Shown: positions 24,641 through 33,965, counted from the stretch's first letter. The stretch: DNA of 64,000 nucleotides from Pedobacter sp. W3I1 (GCF_030816015.1 NZ_JAUSXN010000001.1:620001-684000), one strand, 5' to 3'. Made by a program: numbers and translations. The notes: generated by a model from the sequence alone, not told the origin.

Positions 24641-24700
24641 GTTACTTTTATCATCCGATAAATCTGTTTGTCGGTGTAATCATTAAATCGGTGTAATCAC

Positions 24701-27508
24701 ATGAATAAAAAACTCTTTCTCTTAGATGGTATGGCGCTGATGTACAGGGCGCATTTTGCATTAAGTAAAAACCCTCGTTTTACCTCAACAGGCATTAATA
24801 CATCGGCAGTAATGGGCTTTACCAATACTTTGTTAGATGTTTTGAAGAAAGAAAAACCAACGCATATGGCTGTTGTGTTCGATACTGAGGCGCCAACAGA
24901 AAGGCATATCTCTTTTGAAGCGTATAAAGCACACCGCCAGGCCATGCCCGAAGATCTGGCTGCGGCAATGCCTTATGTGATCAAGTTAATTACTGGTTTC
25001 AATATTCCTGTAATCACCTCTGATGGTTACGAGGCTGATGATATTATTGGTACGCTGGCCAAAAAAGCCGAACAAAAAGGTTATCAGGTTTATTGTATGA
25101 CACCGGATAAGGATTTTGCACAATTGGTTTCCGAAAATATTTTTATTTACAAACCTTCCCGTATGGGTAACGATATGGAAATATTGGGGGTTAAAGAAGT
25201 GCTGGCAAAATGGGAGATCGAAAATGTATTACAAGTTATTGACATTTTAGGACTATGGGGCGATGCGGTAGATAATATTCCAGGCATTCCTGGTATAGGC
25301 GAGAAAACAGCGAAAGCTTTGATCAAACAATATGGCTCTATGGAGAACATTATTGCAAATTCGCACGAGTTAAAAGGCAAACAGCGCGAAAATGTGGAAA
25401 ATTTTGCAGAACAAGGTTTAATATCCAAAAAATTAGCCACCATCTTATTGGATGTACCTGTTGAACTGGACGAAGCCAGTTTGGAACTCTGCGATCCAAG
25501 TCGCGATTTATTAGAACCTTTATTTACCGAATTAGAATTCAGGACTTTGGGCCGCAGGGTATTTGGTGATGAATTTTCGGTTACTACAGCGCGCTTTCAG
25601 GAAGGTACGCAGACCGATTTATTTGGTAACCAGACTGGGGAAGCCATTCAATATACCAATACGCTTGAAGAAGAGCCAGCAGAAAAGCTTCCTGCTAAAA
25701 CCATCGAAAATACAGAACACGATTATCAATTGATTGATACTGCTGAGCAACGTGCAGACCTAATTAAATTATTGCTTGCCGAAAAACGGATCTCATTTGA
25801 TACCGAAACCACAGGAACCGATGCAAACATGGCCGAGTTAGTTGGTTTATCTTTCTCGATAAAACCAGGTACAGGTTATTACATTCCGGTTCCTGCGGCC
25901 AGAGAAGAAGCTCAGGTTATTGTTGATGAGTTTAGGGTAGTATTGGAAAATGAGGCAATCGAAAAAATTGGTCAGAATACCAAATACGATATTTTAGTGC
26001 TGAAATGGTATGGCGTAGAGGTAAAAGGTAAACTTTTCGATACCATGCTTGCTCATTATCTGATTGATCCCGATACCCGCCATGGTATGGATGTTTTATC
26101 AGAGAACTACCTTGGTTACTCCCCGATCTCCATTACCAAACTGATTGGTGCAAAAGGTAAAAACCAGGGCACCATGCGCGATGTTCCGGTAATTGATGTG
26201 GTAGATTATGCTGCCGAAGATGCTGATGTGACGCTACAACTGGCACATATCTTCGAGCCAAAATTAAAAGAATTAAATGCGGCCAAACTAGCCGAAGAAA
26301 TTGAGAACCCTTTGGTTTATGTTTTGGCAGATATAGAAAAAGAAGGTGTTCGCATTGACATCGAAACCTTAAAAGCCTACTCTAAAGAGCTCGAAATTGA
26401 AATTATTAAGTTCGAACAGAATGTTTACGATAAAGCAGGGATTAAATTTAACCTGGCTTCACCAAAACAATTGGGTGAGGTTTTATTTGATAAACTTCAG
26501 CTCGATCCGAAAGCTAAAAAGACTAAAACAGGTCAGTATCAAACCGGAGAAGATGTTTTGTTGGCATTAGCGAGTAAAAGTGATATTGTGCAGGATATTT
26601 TAGATTTCCGCCAGTTACAGAAACTTAAATCAACCTATGTTGATGCATTGCCTTTGATGGTTAACCCAAAAACAGGAAGAGTACACACTTCTTATAACCA
26701 GGCTGTGGCGGCAACGGGAAGATTAAGTTCTAACAATCCAAATTTACAGAATATCCCGATCCGTACCGAACGCGGCAGAGAGGTACGTAAAGCCTTTATT
26801 GCAAGGGATGAAAATCACATCTTGTTATCAGCCGATTATTCGCAGATAGAATTGCGCATTATTGCCGAAATAAGTAAGGAAGAGAACATGCTCGATGCTT
26901 TTAACAAAGGGATCGATATCCACACGGCCACAGCAGCAAAAGTATATGGCGTAAGTATCGAAGAAGTTGATGGAACGCAGCGCAGAAATGCCAAGGCCGT
27001 TAACTTCGGAATCATTTATGGTCAGTCTGCTTTTGGTTTATCGCAAAATTTAGGTATTCCACGTAAAGAAGCTGCCGAAATTATAGAACAATATTTTGCC
27101 CAATACCCAGGTATTAAACGTTACATGAGCGATACCATGAACTTCGCCCGCGAAAACGGATTTGTAGAAACGATAATGGGCAGAAGACGTTATTTAAGAG
27201 ACATTAACTCTGCCAACCAAACCGTAAGAGGTTTTGCAGAACGAAATGCCATTAACGCGCCTATACAAGGGTCTGCAGCCGATATGATCAAGATTGCGAT
27301 GATTAATATTCATAAAGAAATGAAAGCGCAGCATATGCAATCAACCATGACCATGCAGGTGCATGATGAGTTGGTGTTTGACGTGCTGAGAACGGAAAAG
27401 GAAGCAATGAAAGCAATTATTCAGGATAAAATGGCCAACGCCATTAAACTCACTGTACCCATTGTAGTAGAGATTGGCGAGGGAGATAATTGGTTGGCTG
27501 CACATTAA
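24701..27508 (+). CDS. polA: DNA polymerase I
   Basis: 935 residues with three domains. The 5' nuclease (about 1-290) opens with LDGMALMYRAHFAL and has EADDIIG and the helix-hairpin GIPGIGEKTA. The 3'-5' exonuclease (about 340-530) keeps DTET (near 367), NTKYD and YAAEDAD, so proofreading is probably active. The polymerase domain (about 550-935) has TGRLSSNNPNLQNIP, DYSQIELR (near 711), RRNAKAVNFGIIYG and VHDEL (near 887). It fills gaps in excision repair and replaces RNA primers. It is preceded by its own promoter; no operon partner. Confidence 0.97.
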   Translation: MNKKLFLLDGMALMYRAHFALSKNPRFTSTGINTSAVMGFTNTLLDVLKKEKPTHMAVVFDTEAPTERHISFEAYKAHRQAMPEDLAAAMPYVIKLITGFNIPVITSDGYEADDIIGTLAKKAEQKGYQVYCMTPDKDFAQLVSENIFIYKPSRMGNDMEILGVKEVLAKWEIENVLQVIDILGLWGDAVDNIPGIPGIGEKTAKALIKQYGSMENIIANSHELKGKQRENVENFAEQGLISKKLATILLDVPVELDEASLELCDPSRDLLEPLFTELEFRTLGRRVFGDEFSVTTARFQEGTQTDLFGNQTGEAIQYTNTLEEEPAEKLPAKTIENTEHDYQLIDTAEQRADLIKLLLAEKRISFDTETTGTDANMAELVGLSFSIKPGTGYYIPVPAAREEAQVIVDEFRVVLENEAIEKIGQNTKYDILVLKWYGVEVKGKLFDTMLAHYLIDPDTRHGMDVLSENYLGYSPISITKLIGAKGKNQGTMRDVPVIDVVDYAAEDADVTLQLAHIFEPKLKELNAAKLAEEIENPLVYVLADIEKEGVRIDIETLKAYSKELEIEIIKFEQNVYDKAGIKFNLASPKQLGEVLFDKLQLDPKAKKTKTGQYQTGEDVLLALASKSDIVQDILDFRQLQKLKSTYVDALPLMVNPKTGRVHTSYNQAVAATGRLSSNNPNLQNIPIRTERGREVRKAFIARDENHILLSADYSQIELRIIAEISKEENMLDAFNKGIDIHTATAAKVYGVSIEEVDGTQRRNAKAVNFGIIYGQSAFGLSQNLGIPRKEAAEIIEQYFAQYPGIKRYMSDTMNFARENGFVETIMGRRRYLRDINSANQTVRGFAERNAINAPIQGSAADMIKIAMINIHKEMKAQHMQSTMTMQVHDELVFDVLRTEKEAMKAIIQDKMANAIKLTVPIVVEIGEGDNWLAAH

Positions 27509-27602
27509 AAAAATAAAAATATTCGTTATCTTCATTAAAACTTCATCCCGATTAATCAATTTTATATCAACAAATAAACGAGTAAAACAAAAATCGAAAA
27601 TT

Positions 27603-27944
27603 ATGAAAAAGTTATTGAGTTTAATCGCAATCGCAGCATTTGGTTTAACAACAGCATTTGCTCAAACACCAGCAACAACAACTCCTGCTAAGGCTAAAAC
27701 AGTTGCTAAAAAAGAAGTTAAAACTACTACTGCTCCAGTAAAAGCAGGTGTAAAACAAGAGGCCAAAAAAGTAGAAACTAAAACTACTACTACCGCTGCT
27801 AAAGTAAAAGCAGATGGTACGCCAGATATGCGTTTTAAAGAAAATAAAGCAAAAGCGGTAACTAAAGTTGCTGGTCCAACTAAAAAAGACGGAACAGCTG
27901 ATATGCGTTATAAAGCAAACAAAGCTGCTGCTAAAAAGAATTAG
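27603..27944 (+). CDS. Secreted Lys/Ala/Thr-rich protein with duplicated DGTxDMR motif
   Basis: 113 residues from the ATG at 27603. A clear signal peptide ends TTAFAQ (residue 20). The mature chain is low-complexity and very basic (K, A, T, V). It contains two copies of a motif, ADGTPDMRFKENKAKA and KDGTADMRYKANKAAA, near residues 65-80 and 93-108. Function unknown; basic secreted proteins of this kind could bind polyanions at the surface. A strong terminator follows, so this is a single-gene unit and probably well expressed. Confidence 0.75.
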   Translation: MKKLLSLIAIAAFGLTTAFAQTPATTTPAKAKTVAKKEVKTTTAPVKAGVKQEAKKVETKTTTTAAKVKADGTPDMRFKENKAKAVTKVAGPTKKDGTADMRYKANKAAAKKN

Positions 27945-27962
27945 GTTCAGGTTTATAATTTG

Positions 27963-27998
27963 AAGGGTCTCCAATGAAAATCGGAGGCCCTTTTTTTG
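27963..27998 (+). terminator. Rho-independent terminator after the Lys-rich gene
   Basis: Stem AAGGGTCTCC / GGAGGCCCTT (one G-T pair) followed by a run of T. Confidence 0.9.
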
Positions 27999-28024
27999 TT
28001 TTAAGACATTTTAATATTAGTGGC

Positions 28025-28089
28025 GTCACCCTGAATTCATTTCAGGGTCTTTAATAGCCGGAAAGATGCTGAAATAAATTCAGCATGAC
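28025..28089. repeat. GTCACCCTGAA palindromic repeat, copy 2
   Basis: Same composite hairpin as 17193-17256, with a slightly different spacer (TTAATAGCCGGAA). Bounded by GTCA and TGAC. Confidence 0.8.
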
Positions 28090-28117
28090 GATCACATCAA
28101 CCTAAATCGAACTAAGG

Positions 28118-28795
28118 TTATAAGTTTATCGTCTCACCAATTGCTGGCAATAATAAAGTTTTGTTTTCGCGTTTAAATTTATCTAACGCAGCCTGGGTAT
28201 CAATTTCGATAACCGGAAATGTATTGTAATGTACACCGATTACATTGTCGCAATCGAAATATTTGGTAGCAATTAATGCGTCATCAACATCCATGGTGTA
28301 ATTCCCGCCGATCGGTAAGATGGCATAATCCAGGTTGTAAATGTCAGCCAAAACTTTCATCTCGATGGTTAAACCCGTATCGCCTGCAAAGTAAATCTGT
28401 TTACCGCCTACTTCAAGTACAAAACCGGCAGGATTTCCGCCGTAACTTCCATCTGGTAAGCCTGATGAGTGTGTAGCTGGCACCATGCGTACAGCTCCCC
28501 AATCAAAAGTAAATTTACCGAAATTCATTCCATGCACTTTTTCTACGCCCTGTTTCGAAACCCACTCAATAATTTCTGGCATGGCTATAACCGTAGCCTG
28601 GGTTTGTTTTGCCAGGGTTACCAAATCGGCCACATGATCGCTATGGCCATGGCTAACCAGTATATAATCGGCCTCAATGGCTTTAATATCTATATTTTTA
28701 GCTAATTGATTATGCGATATAAACGGATCGAATAGTAATTTTTTGCCGGCTGCTTCTAACAGGAAGCAAGATTGGCCGTAGTAGGTATATTTCAT
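28118..28795 (-). CDS. UPF0173 metal-dependent hydrolase (MBL fold)
   Basis: 225 residues. The metallo-beta-lactamase motif is HGHSDH at residues 49-54; downstream ligands are in PATHSSG, FAGDTG and the C-terminal GVHYNTFP. The opening MKYTYYGQSCFLLE and the phrase LPIGGNYTMD are diagnostic of the UPF0173/UlaG-like group. Substrate unknown. A 7-bp-period array lies just upstream of the start codon (28804-28831). Confidence 0.9.
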   Translation of the reverse strand: MKYTYYGQSCFLLEAAGKKLLFDPFISHNQLAKNIDIKAIEADYILVSHGHSDHVADLVTLAKQTQATVIAMPEIIEWVSKQGVEKVHGMNFGKFTFDWGAVRMVPATHSSGLPDGSYGGNPAGFVLEVGGKQIYFAGDTGLTIEMKVLADIYNLDYAILPIGGNYTMDVDDALIATKYFDCDNVIGVHYNTFPVIEIDTQAALDKFKRENKTLLLPAIGETINL

Positions 28796-28803
28796 AATAA
28801 CAG

Positions 28804-28831
28804 TATCAAGATTTGAGTCTCAAGTAGCAAG
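28804..28831. repeat. 7-bp-period array NNNCAAG-like x4
   Basis: TATCAAG, ATTTGAG, TCTCAAG and TAGCAAG follow one another in phase, 9 nt upstream of the UPF0173 start codon. Confidence 0.55.
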
Positions 28832-28873
28832 ATCGATTTTTCTTAGGATAAACAGTTAAGTTAACTAATGGTT

Positions 28874-29179
28874 TTATTGCCCGAACATACCGCCTAAGCC
28901 TCCAAGCATATCTTGTGCTGATGCCTGCATTTCGGCAGCGCTTACCTGTTCGGCGCTTGCCATGGCTTTATTAATAGCCGTTAACAAAAGTTCTTCTAAT
29001 TCTTCCTTATCCGCATTTTTTAAAAACTCCTCATCAATGGAAATTCCGGTGATGGCTTTGTTTGCTGTAGCGGTGATTTTTATCGCACCATTTTCAACTT
29101 CGCCAAATACCGAGATGGTATCCAGGCGTTTTTTAATTTCTTCGGCTTTTTGTTGAGCCGCAAATAATTTATCGAACAT
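28874..29179 (-). CDS. YbaB/EbfC-family nucleoid-associated protein
   Basis: 101 residues, a typical length. The helix-strand-helix pattern KLFAAQQKAEEIKKRLDTISV, GAIKITATANKAITGISI and EELLLTAINKAM is that of YbaB. The protein forms a tweezer-like dimer that binds DNA. In many bacteria it is next to dnaX/recR, but not here. It has a Met/Gly-rich C-terminal tail. The gap to the downstream gene is 79 nt. Confidence 0.9.
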   Translation of the reverse strand: MFDKLFAAQQKAEEIKKRLDTISVFGEVENGAIKITATANKAITGISIDEEFLKNADKEELEELLLTAINKAMASAEQVSAAEMQASAQDMLGGLGGMFGQ

Positions 29180-29202
29180 AATCGTTTTGTTTTATAATCA
29201 AA

Positions 29203-30186
29203 TTAAATCCGGCCTAAAATCGTATTGGCTTCATCAAGAAAGCGCTCAATCTTTTTAGTGCCTATAAAGCTTTTAAGGATTAAAGTGGTTGTTTTGTTTT
29301 TGGCAGGCAATAAAATCTCTGCCCTAACTTCAGTACCCGAATAAATAAGATTGGTTGTTTTACGGATAATCTGAAAACGAATCAGGTCATCAAATGGATA
29401 TTCTTTTAATATACGGCCAGCAAAAGTGGAGCGGATAATTTTCCTTTGGCTTTTATCAAAACGGATGTTAGAGGTTGCTGCAAAAAGAAGTGCTAAGCCA
29501 ATAACCGCCGGAAAATAGGTAATTAGTATTTTTTGAAACGCTCCTTCATTTGTTAAAAAATCTGGATTAAACAGTATAGCCACGGTAACACCGATCAAAA
29601 TCAACCCAATGATTAAACTGCCTATTTTATTATCGCGCAATAGGTATACGCCACCTTCTTCTTTAAAAAATTGAAAGTCGTAAATGATCTGTTTAGGAAT
29701 GACAGGAGCATTTGCAAAAACCAGCTCATCAATTTTTGGCAATACTTCCTGTTGAAATTGAATAAGATTGGCATTGGTCGCTTTACTGTAACCAGACGAA
29801 ATAATTAAGTCTTTTCCGTGCCTGTTGCTCTTTTTAAACAACCGATAATTATAACCGCTTCCCAGTATTTCGTAAGCTTGTATTGAGGCAATATCATCAA
29901 ATGGGATCGAACCTGTAGGCAAAAAACCGATCTTTTTATATAGCTTTCTACTATTACCATCAAAAATGACTTTAGTTTCGGCGATAAAAATTAACAGTAA
30001 AGGCATTAGTAACAGGAAACCATAATACCCGATGGTAAAGCCAGAAGAATAATCTTGCCACGATCTGGACAGAAAAAAAATAATGGCCGCAATAACTACA
30101 AAGAATATAAGGCCAACTATCCTTAAATTTCTTTTAGGATAGATGGTTAATGTACCTGATTCAATAATCCATTTAGTTTTTCCCAT
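29203..30186 (-). CDS. Membrane protein with duplicated TM-hairpin plus PH-like module
   Basis: 327 residues that divide into two similar halves. Each half has a pair of TM helices (about 22-65 and 185-240) followed by a soluble beta-rich unit. In half one the unit has VIFDGNSRKLYKKIGF then SIPFDDIASIQ; in half two, IRFDKSQRKIIRSTF then EYPFDDLIRFQI. The pattern resembles bacterial PH-like domains. No function assigned. It ends 23 nt before the ybaB gene on the same strand; the serine hydrolase gene is 5 nt upstream, so an operon is likely. Confidence 0.65.
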   Translation of the reverse strand: MGKTKWIIESGTLTIYPKRNLRIVGLIFFVVIAAIIFFLSRSWQDYSSGFTIGYYGFLLLMPLLLIFIAETKVIFDGNSRKLYKKIGFLPTGSIPFDDIASIQAYEILGSGYNYRLFKKSNRHGKDLIISSGYSKATNANLIQFQQEVLPKIDELVFANAPVIPKQIIYDFQFFKEEGGVYLLRDNKIGSLIIGLILIGVTVAILFNPDFLTNEGAFQKILITYFPAVIGLALLFAATSNIRFDKSQRKIIRSTFAGRILKEYPFDDLIRFQIIRKTTNLIYSGTEVRAEILLPAKNKTTTLILKSFIGTKKIERFLDEANTILGRI

Positions 30187-30191
30187 AAAAA

Positions 30192-31424
30192 TTAATCTTC
30201 GTCGCTTCCTGGTAAACTGCCGTTACCATGGTAAGCCCCCTTACGGATAACCGGCATGTTGAAGTGTTTATAAAGTTCGTCAAGATGCATTAAACTTCCA
30301 TTAGTAAGGTTGCCTAAAAATATAATCACAATGTTTTTGTCTAAATCTCGCACATAAATATGGCGAAAACCATGCCACCAACCGGTGTGGTAAACTACTT
30401 TGTCCATCTTTTCGCCATCGAACATCCTCCAGCCATAACCATAGTTAAAATGACCGTTTATAGGTTTATTGCGACCTACATATGCTGAATCTAGACTCTT
30501 TTTGGTCAGCAATCTTCCGTTCTTCAAGTATTTATCAAATAATACCAGATCGTGTACCGTGCTATAAATGCCTTTATCTCCAACAGGACCGTCTAAAAAA
30601 TTCTGTGCAACAGAATATCTAAAACTATTGCGGTCATGACCAACCACATCAACCGGAATTTTTTCATACTCAGTGGTACTATACACATGCGTATGCTTTA
30701 ATCCGGCAGGTTTAAACACATGCTCCATCATATACTGCGAATAACGTTGTCCGGTTACCTTTTCAATAATAGCTCCCAAAACCATAAAGTTGGAGTTGTT
30801 GTAGTGAAAACGGTTATCGGGTTTAGTGTATGGGTTTGGTTTCCGCTCAGCAATAACATTCATTACTTCCTGATTGGTTACACCTTTTTTCATGTTGCGT
30901 TTTTCCTTACGCCAAATGTCGTCAATGAAGTAAACATAATTCATCATACCGCTGCGGTGAGAAAGCAATAATTTCACCGTTATTCCTTCGTATGGGAAGT
31001 TAGGATAGAATTTTTTTACATTATCGTTTAACGAAAGCTTCCCGGCTTCTACCAATTGCATAATGGCTGTACCGGTAAAGGTTTTGGTAATTGAGGCCAA
31101 CTCAAATTCTGAGTTGATGGTTAAACTATCGCGGTGCAGGTAATCAGCCCAGCCTACGGCTTTTTCGTAAAGAATTTTTCCATCTTTGGCTACCAGCATA
31201 TTTCCGTTGAAATTGAATTTCCGGTGTAGATTATCTACAAAATCAGCAATCCATTTATCGCCTTTTTGCGGATTATAGACCAGTAAGAGGCTGTCTGCTT
31301 TGTCGTCGTCTTTGGTGCGGATTTTTTTTTCAGCAGCCTTTTTCTCTTCAGATTTTTTGCTTGAACATGCGGTTAGTAAAGTTACAGAGAGGGCTAATGC
31401 TGAACATATATATCGAAAATTCAT
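30192..31424 (-). CDS. Lipoprotein serine hydrolase, beta-lactamase (class C)/PBP4-like fold
   Basis: 410 residues. The lipobox LLTAC gives lipidated Cys20, followed by a Lys/Glu-rich linker. Catalytic motifs of the SxxK family are SITK (Ser111, Lys114), a YNN in FHYNNSNFMVLGAIIEKVTG and HTG in VVYHTGWWHGF. Members include esterases, D-aminopeptidases and peptidoglycan-active enzymes; true beta-lactamase activity is not implied. It is probably anchored to the outer membrane facing the periplasm or the surface. Confidence 0.85.
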   Translation of the reverse strand: MNFRYICSALALSVTLLTACSSKKSEEKKAAEKKIRTKDDDKADSLLLVYNPQKGDKWIADFVDNLHRKFNFNGNMLVAKDGKILYEKAVGWADYLHRDSLTINSEFELASITKTFTGTAIMQLVEAGKLSLNDNVKKFYPNFPYEGITVKLLLSHRSGMMNYVYFIDDIWRKEKRNMKKGVTNQEVMNVIAERKPNPYTKPDNRFHYNNSNFMVLGAIIEKVTGQRYSQYMMEHVFKPAGLKHTHVYSTTEYEKIPVDVVGHDRNSFRYSVAQNFLDGPVGDKGIYSTVHDLVLFDKYLKNGRLLTKKSLDSAYVGRNKPINGHFNYGYGWRMFDGEKMDKVVYHTGWWHGFRHIYVRDLDKNIVIIFLGNLTNGSLMHLDELYKHFNMPVIRKGAYHGNGSLPGSDED

Positions 31425-31492
31425 TTATATTAAGGATAGTGTATTTAAAACCCGAAAATTAAAGAATTTTAGACGGTTAAAACGAAAGAGTT

Positions 31493-32044
31493 TTACACAT
31501 TTTCGCAATTTTGATTATACCAGCATTCAAATAGGTGACCTTTACTTCCATAAACAGGGTCGCTGTCTGGATTTTTCACTTTGGCAATGGTTTCATCTGC
31601 TTCAGGCCGCTCCTCAGCTTTGCCATATTTAATGTCATAATCTGAGCCATTTGGATATGCTCCAACAACAGTGAAGTCCTCGGTTGAGTTCAGTTTTTTA
31701 TGGGCTACACCTGCAGGAATGATAATTACATCACCTTTATCCAGCTCTATGCAAACACCATGATCGCCCCCAAACTGCACATCGGCCTTGCCACAAAATA
31801 CGCCCATTACTTCATGCGTATTGCTATGGTAATGGTGGTAATCAAAAATACCATCTACCCAGGCATTGGTATAACCATTCTGGGCGAAAACTTTCTTGAT
31901 CACTTCTTCGGTATCATCAGGGTGCAACCTGAATGTACCTTTGTAAATCATTAATGGTAAAGTGGGGTTGTTTGGAAAATTGCCATTCTCCTCTATTTTA
32001 TGCGCAACTAAGTAAGCTTCTTGTATCAATTTTTCTTTGTCCAT
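31493..32044 (-). CDS. Cupin-domain protein (YjlB-like)
   Basis: 183 residues from the ATG at 32044 (MDKEKLIQEAYLVAH). The frame extends upstream to 32155, but that part contains a 9-bp-period repeat. Family features are NNPTLPLMIYKG near the start and the cupin strands with YHHYHSNTHEVMGVFCGKADVQFGG (metal-binding His and Glu) and GDVIIIPAGVAHKKL. B. subtilis YjlB belongs to the same family; function unknown. The gene ends 68 nt from the serine hydrolase start. Confidence 0.82.
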   Translation of the reverse strand: MDKEKLIQEAYLVAHKIEENGNFPNNPTLPLMIYKGTFRLHPDDTEEVIKKVFAQNGYTNAWVDGIFDYHHYHSNTHEVMGVFCGKADVQFGGDHGVCIELDKGDVIIIPAGVAHKKLNSTEDFTVVGAYPNGSDYDIKYGKAEERPEADETIAKVKNPDSDPVYGSKGHLFECWYNQNCENV

Positions 32045-32108
32045 GATTTTGGGGTGTTTAATAGTTAACAAAGTAATAGGCAAAGGGTTTAGCGTTATCA
32101 GGTTTTCT

Positions 32109-32145
32109 CCTGCAGATTTAAGAAGATTGACGCAGAGCTGTTCTC
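32109..32145. repeat. 9-bp-period repeat, left of the GxxExxY gene
   Basis: It begins CCTGCAGAT, TTAAGAAGA, TTGACGCAG and continues AGCTGTTCTC. A direct copy with about four-fifths matching bases lies at 32711-32747 on the other side of the gene. Confidence 0.65.
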
Positions 32146-32231
32146 TTTTTTCCAAACTGAATTTAATTACAGAGATTATAATATTTTTATTTCATCATCC
32201 TGATTTAAGAATACCTAATTAATTTTTCTAC

Positions 32232-32609
32232 ATGGATGAGAACGATATCTCCTATCAAATAAGGGGTGCAGTATTTACAGTTTACAATGCATTAGGCCCA
32301 GGACTATTAGAATCTGTTTATGAAACGGTACTAGCTTATGTTTTAACCGAAAATGGCTTAGATGTTAAGCAACAGGTAAAATTACCGGTTGTTTTTGAAG
32401 GTATAACCCTCGATGCTGGCTATCGGATAGATTTATTAATAAACGATCTGGTCATTATCGAAGTAAAATCAGTAGAAACACTTGCGCCTGTTCACCATAA
32501 GCAGGTACTTACTTATCTAAAGCTTTCGGGACTAAAACTTGGACTGCTTGTTAATTTTAATTCTTCAAACATATCACAATCAATCTGGAGAAAAGTAAAT
32601 GGGCTTTAA
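32232..32609 (+). CDS. GxxExxY protein (PD-(D/E)xK nuclease-like)
   Basis: 125 residues. The name-giving motif is GPGLLESVYE (GxxExxY). A second block, AGYRIDLLINDLVIIEVKSVE, has the D-x(n)-ExK arrangement of PD-(D/E)xK nucleases. LAPVHHKQVLTYLKLSG and LGLLVNFNS complete the family pattern. Activity has not been established for the family to my knowledge. Short-period repeats lie on both sides (32109-32145 and 32624-32747), and no gene partner is near, so it looks like an inserted single-gene unit. Confidence 0.88.
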   Translation: MDENDISYQIRGAVFTVYNALGPGLLESVYETVLAYVLTENGLDVKQQVKLPVVFEGITLDAGYRIDLLINDLVIIEVKSVETLAPVHHKQVLTYLKLSGLKLGLLVNFNSSNISQSIWRKVNGL

Positions 32610-32623
32610 CAAGTGTTTTCTAT

Positions 32624-32747
32624 GGATCTAAGAAGATTAATACAGATTCAACTATTTTATCTGCGTACTTTGCGATATCTGCGGGAAACAATTTTGCTAT
32701 TTGGTTTTGTCCCGCAGATTTAAGATGACCACCGCAGAGTTGGATCT
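32624..32747. repeat. 9-bp-period repeats, right of the GxxExxY gene
   Basis: Three blocks: 32624-32650 with CTAAGAAGATTAATACAG; 32658-32693 in inverted orientation with TATCTGCGT, ACTTTGCGA, TATCTGCGG; and 32711-32747, a direct copy of the left repeat (CCCGCAGAT, TTAAGATGA, CCACCGCAG). Confidence 0.65.
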
Positions 32748-32748
32748 T

Positions 32749-33915
32749 TTAAACTGTTTTTCTTAGCGGCAATCTCTTCCAATAGCTTAATTGCCGCCAG
32801 ATCCATTCGATGGGGCCATAATTATACCTGGAAAGCCACCATTTGCTAAAGTAAACCTGCATCGTATAAATAATAATGGCAAATATTAAATAAAAGCCTA
32901 TTGGCATAGATGTCCAAATGCCAAGACCAAAGCCAGAAAAAATAAGCAGCCCAATCAGATTTTGCACCATATAATTTGTCAACGTCATTTTGCCCATAAT
33001 AGCCAAGTTGCCAAAAAAAACTTTGCATTTGCCTGAAATGTATAGCCAGCAAATGGCACTGGAAATAAATAACATGGTGCTTAAAATCAGCCAATAACGT
33101 ATGTTATAATAATCTTTAACGTTCCACTTTAATTTGTCGATAATAGGGAAATAGGCAGAAAGTAATAGGGTGACACCCAATGAAATCCAGAACATTTTTT
33201 TTACCAGCTTTATTTTGGTTGGCAACGCATTAAAGAAATTGATTTTATACAAACTAAAACCCCATAAGAAACAACAGAACATTACAACATGCACTGTATA
33301 TAAGTATGGTTTGCTGACCATTTGGGCAACATAGGTGCCTTTTAACCCGAAGTACAGCACATCTGACAGTCGATTGCTCCTATATAGATAAAACAGCTTT
33401 GTGAAATCTTCCCGGCCGGTATCATGCAGCGAATTGATAAAAGCACTTAATGCCGGGATGATCAACAATAGCACTAAGCTTACCACAATAGTGGTTTTGG
33501 CCGAGCTTCGGTAGAAAAATAACAGTAACAGCCCTAAAATGGCATAATCTTTTAGAATGTCGCCAAAAAAAAGCGCACTATTAATTAATGCAAGCACCAG
33601 TAGCCAGAACATGCGTCCAGCAAAAAAAGTATAAGGATTCTGCCCTTTATTGCTTATGTTGTTCATTAAAACAGCAAAACCATAACCAAAGAGCAGGCTG
33701 AGCATTGTCCACGATTTGGCTGCAAAAACCGTTCTTGCGAAATACATTAAGCCGTCGGTTATATCATCGGGCTTAAAGAGAACGGGGTCTTTATCCAGTA
33801 CAAAAAAATCATAATAGTTCATCAAAACAACACCCAAAAGCGCCCAGCCTCTAAGTATATCAACAATCATTGTACGCTGATTGAGTTGGATAGGTTGGCT
33901 TGACAAGTTATTCAT
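32749..33915 (-). CDS. DUF418-family membrane protein (YeiB-like)
   Basis: 388 residues with about ten TM helices. The N-terminal RTMIVDILRGWALLGVVLMNY and the C-terminal YNYGPIEWIWRQLSYW are DUF418 signatures. The family is related to acyltransferase-3/YeiB membrane proteins and is often called a transporter without proof. It is flanked on the upstream side by a hairpin pair (33966-34071). The stop codon is next to the 9-bp-period repeat block. Confidence 0.85.
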   Translation of the reverse strand: MNNLSSQPIQLNQRTMIVDILRGWALLGVVLMNYYDFFVLDKDPVLFKPDDITDGLMYFARTVFAAKSWTMLSLLFGYGFAVLMNNISNKGQNPYTFFAGRMFWLLVLALINSALFFGDILKDYAILGLLLLFFYRSSAKTTIVVSLVLLLIIPALSAFINSLHDTGREDFTKLFYLYRSNRLSDVLYFGLKGTYVAQMVSKPYLYTVHVVMFCCFLWGFSLYKINFFNALPTKIKLVKKMFWISLGVTLLLSAYFPIIDKLKWNVKDYYNIRYWLILSTMLFISSAICWLYISGKCKVFFGNLAIMGKMTLTNYMVQNLIGLLIFSGFGLGIWTSMPIGFYLIFAIIIYTMQVYFSKWWLSRYNYGPIEWIWRQLSYWKRLPLRKTV

Positions 33916-33965
33916 AGAGTAAGGATTAATTAGAATGTACTATAGAATGTTTTTAGACTTAATAG

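Noticed and set aside
27645..27974. Ser/Phe-rich open frame on the minus strand
   Set aside because: It is the complement of a Lys/Ala/Thr-rich gene with signal peptide and terminator on the plus strand.
30192..31424. True antibiotic beta-lactamase
   Set aside because: The SxxK fold is shared with esterases and peptidases; a long Lys/Glu linker and lipid anchor fit the general serine hydrolase group better.
32044..32155. N-terminal extension of the cupin gene
   Set aside because: The extension is encoded by a 9-bp-period repeat and has no family resemblance.
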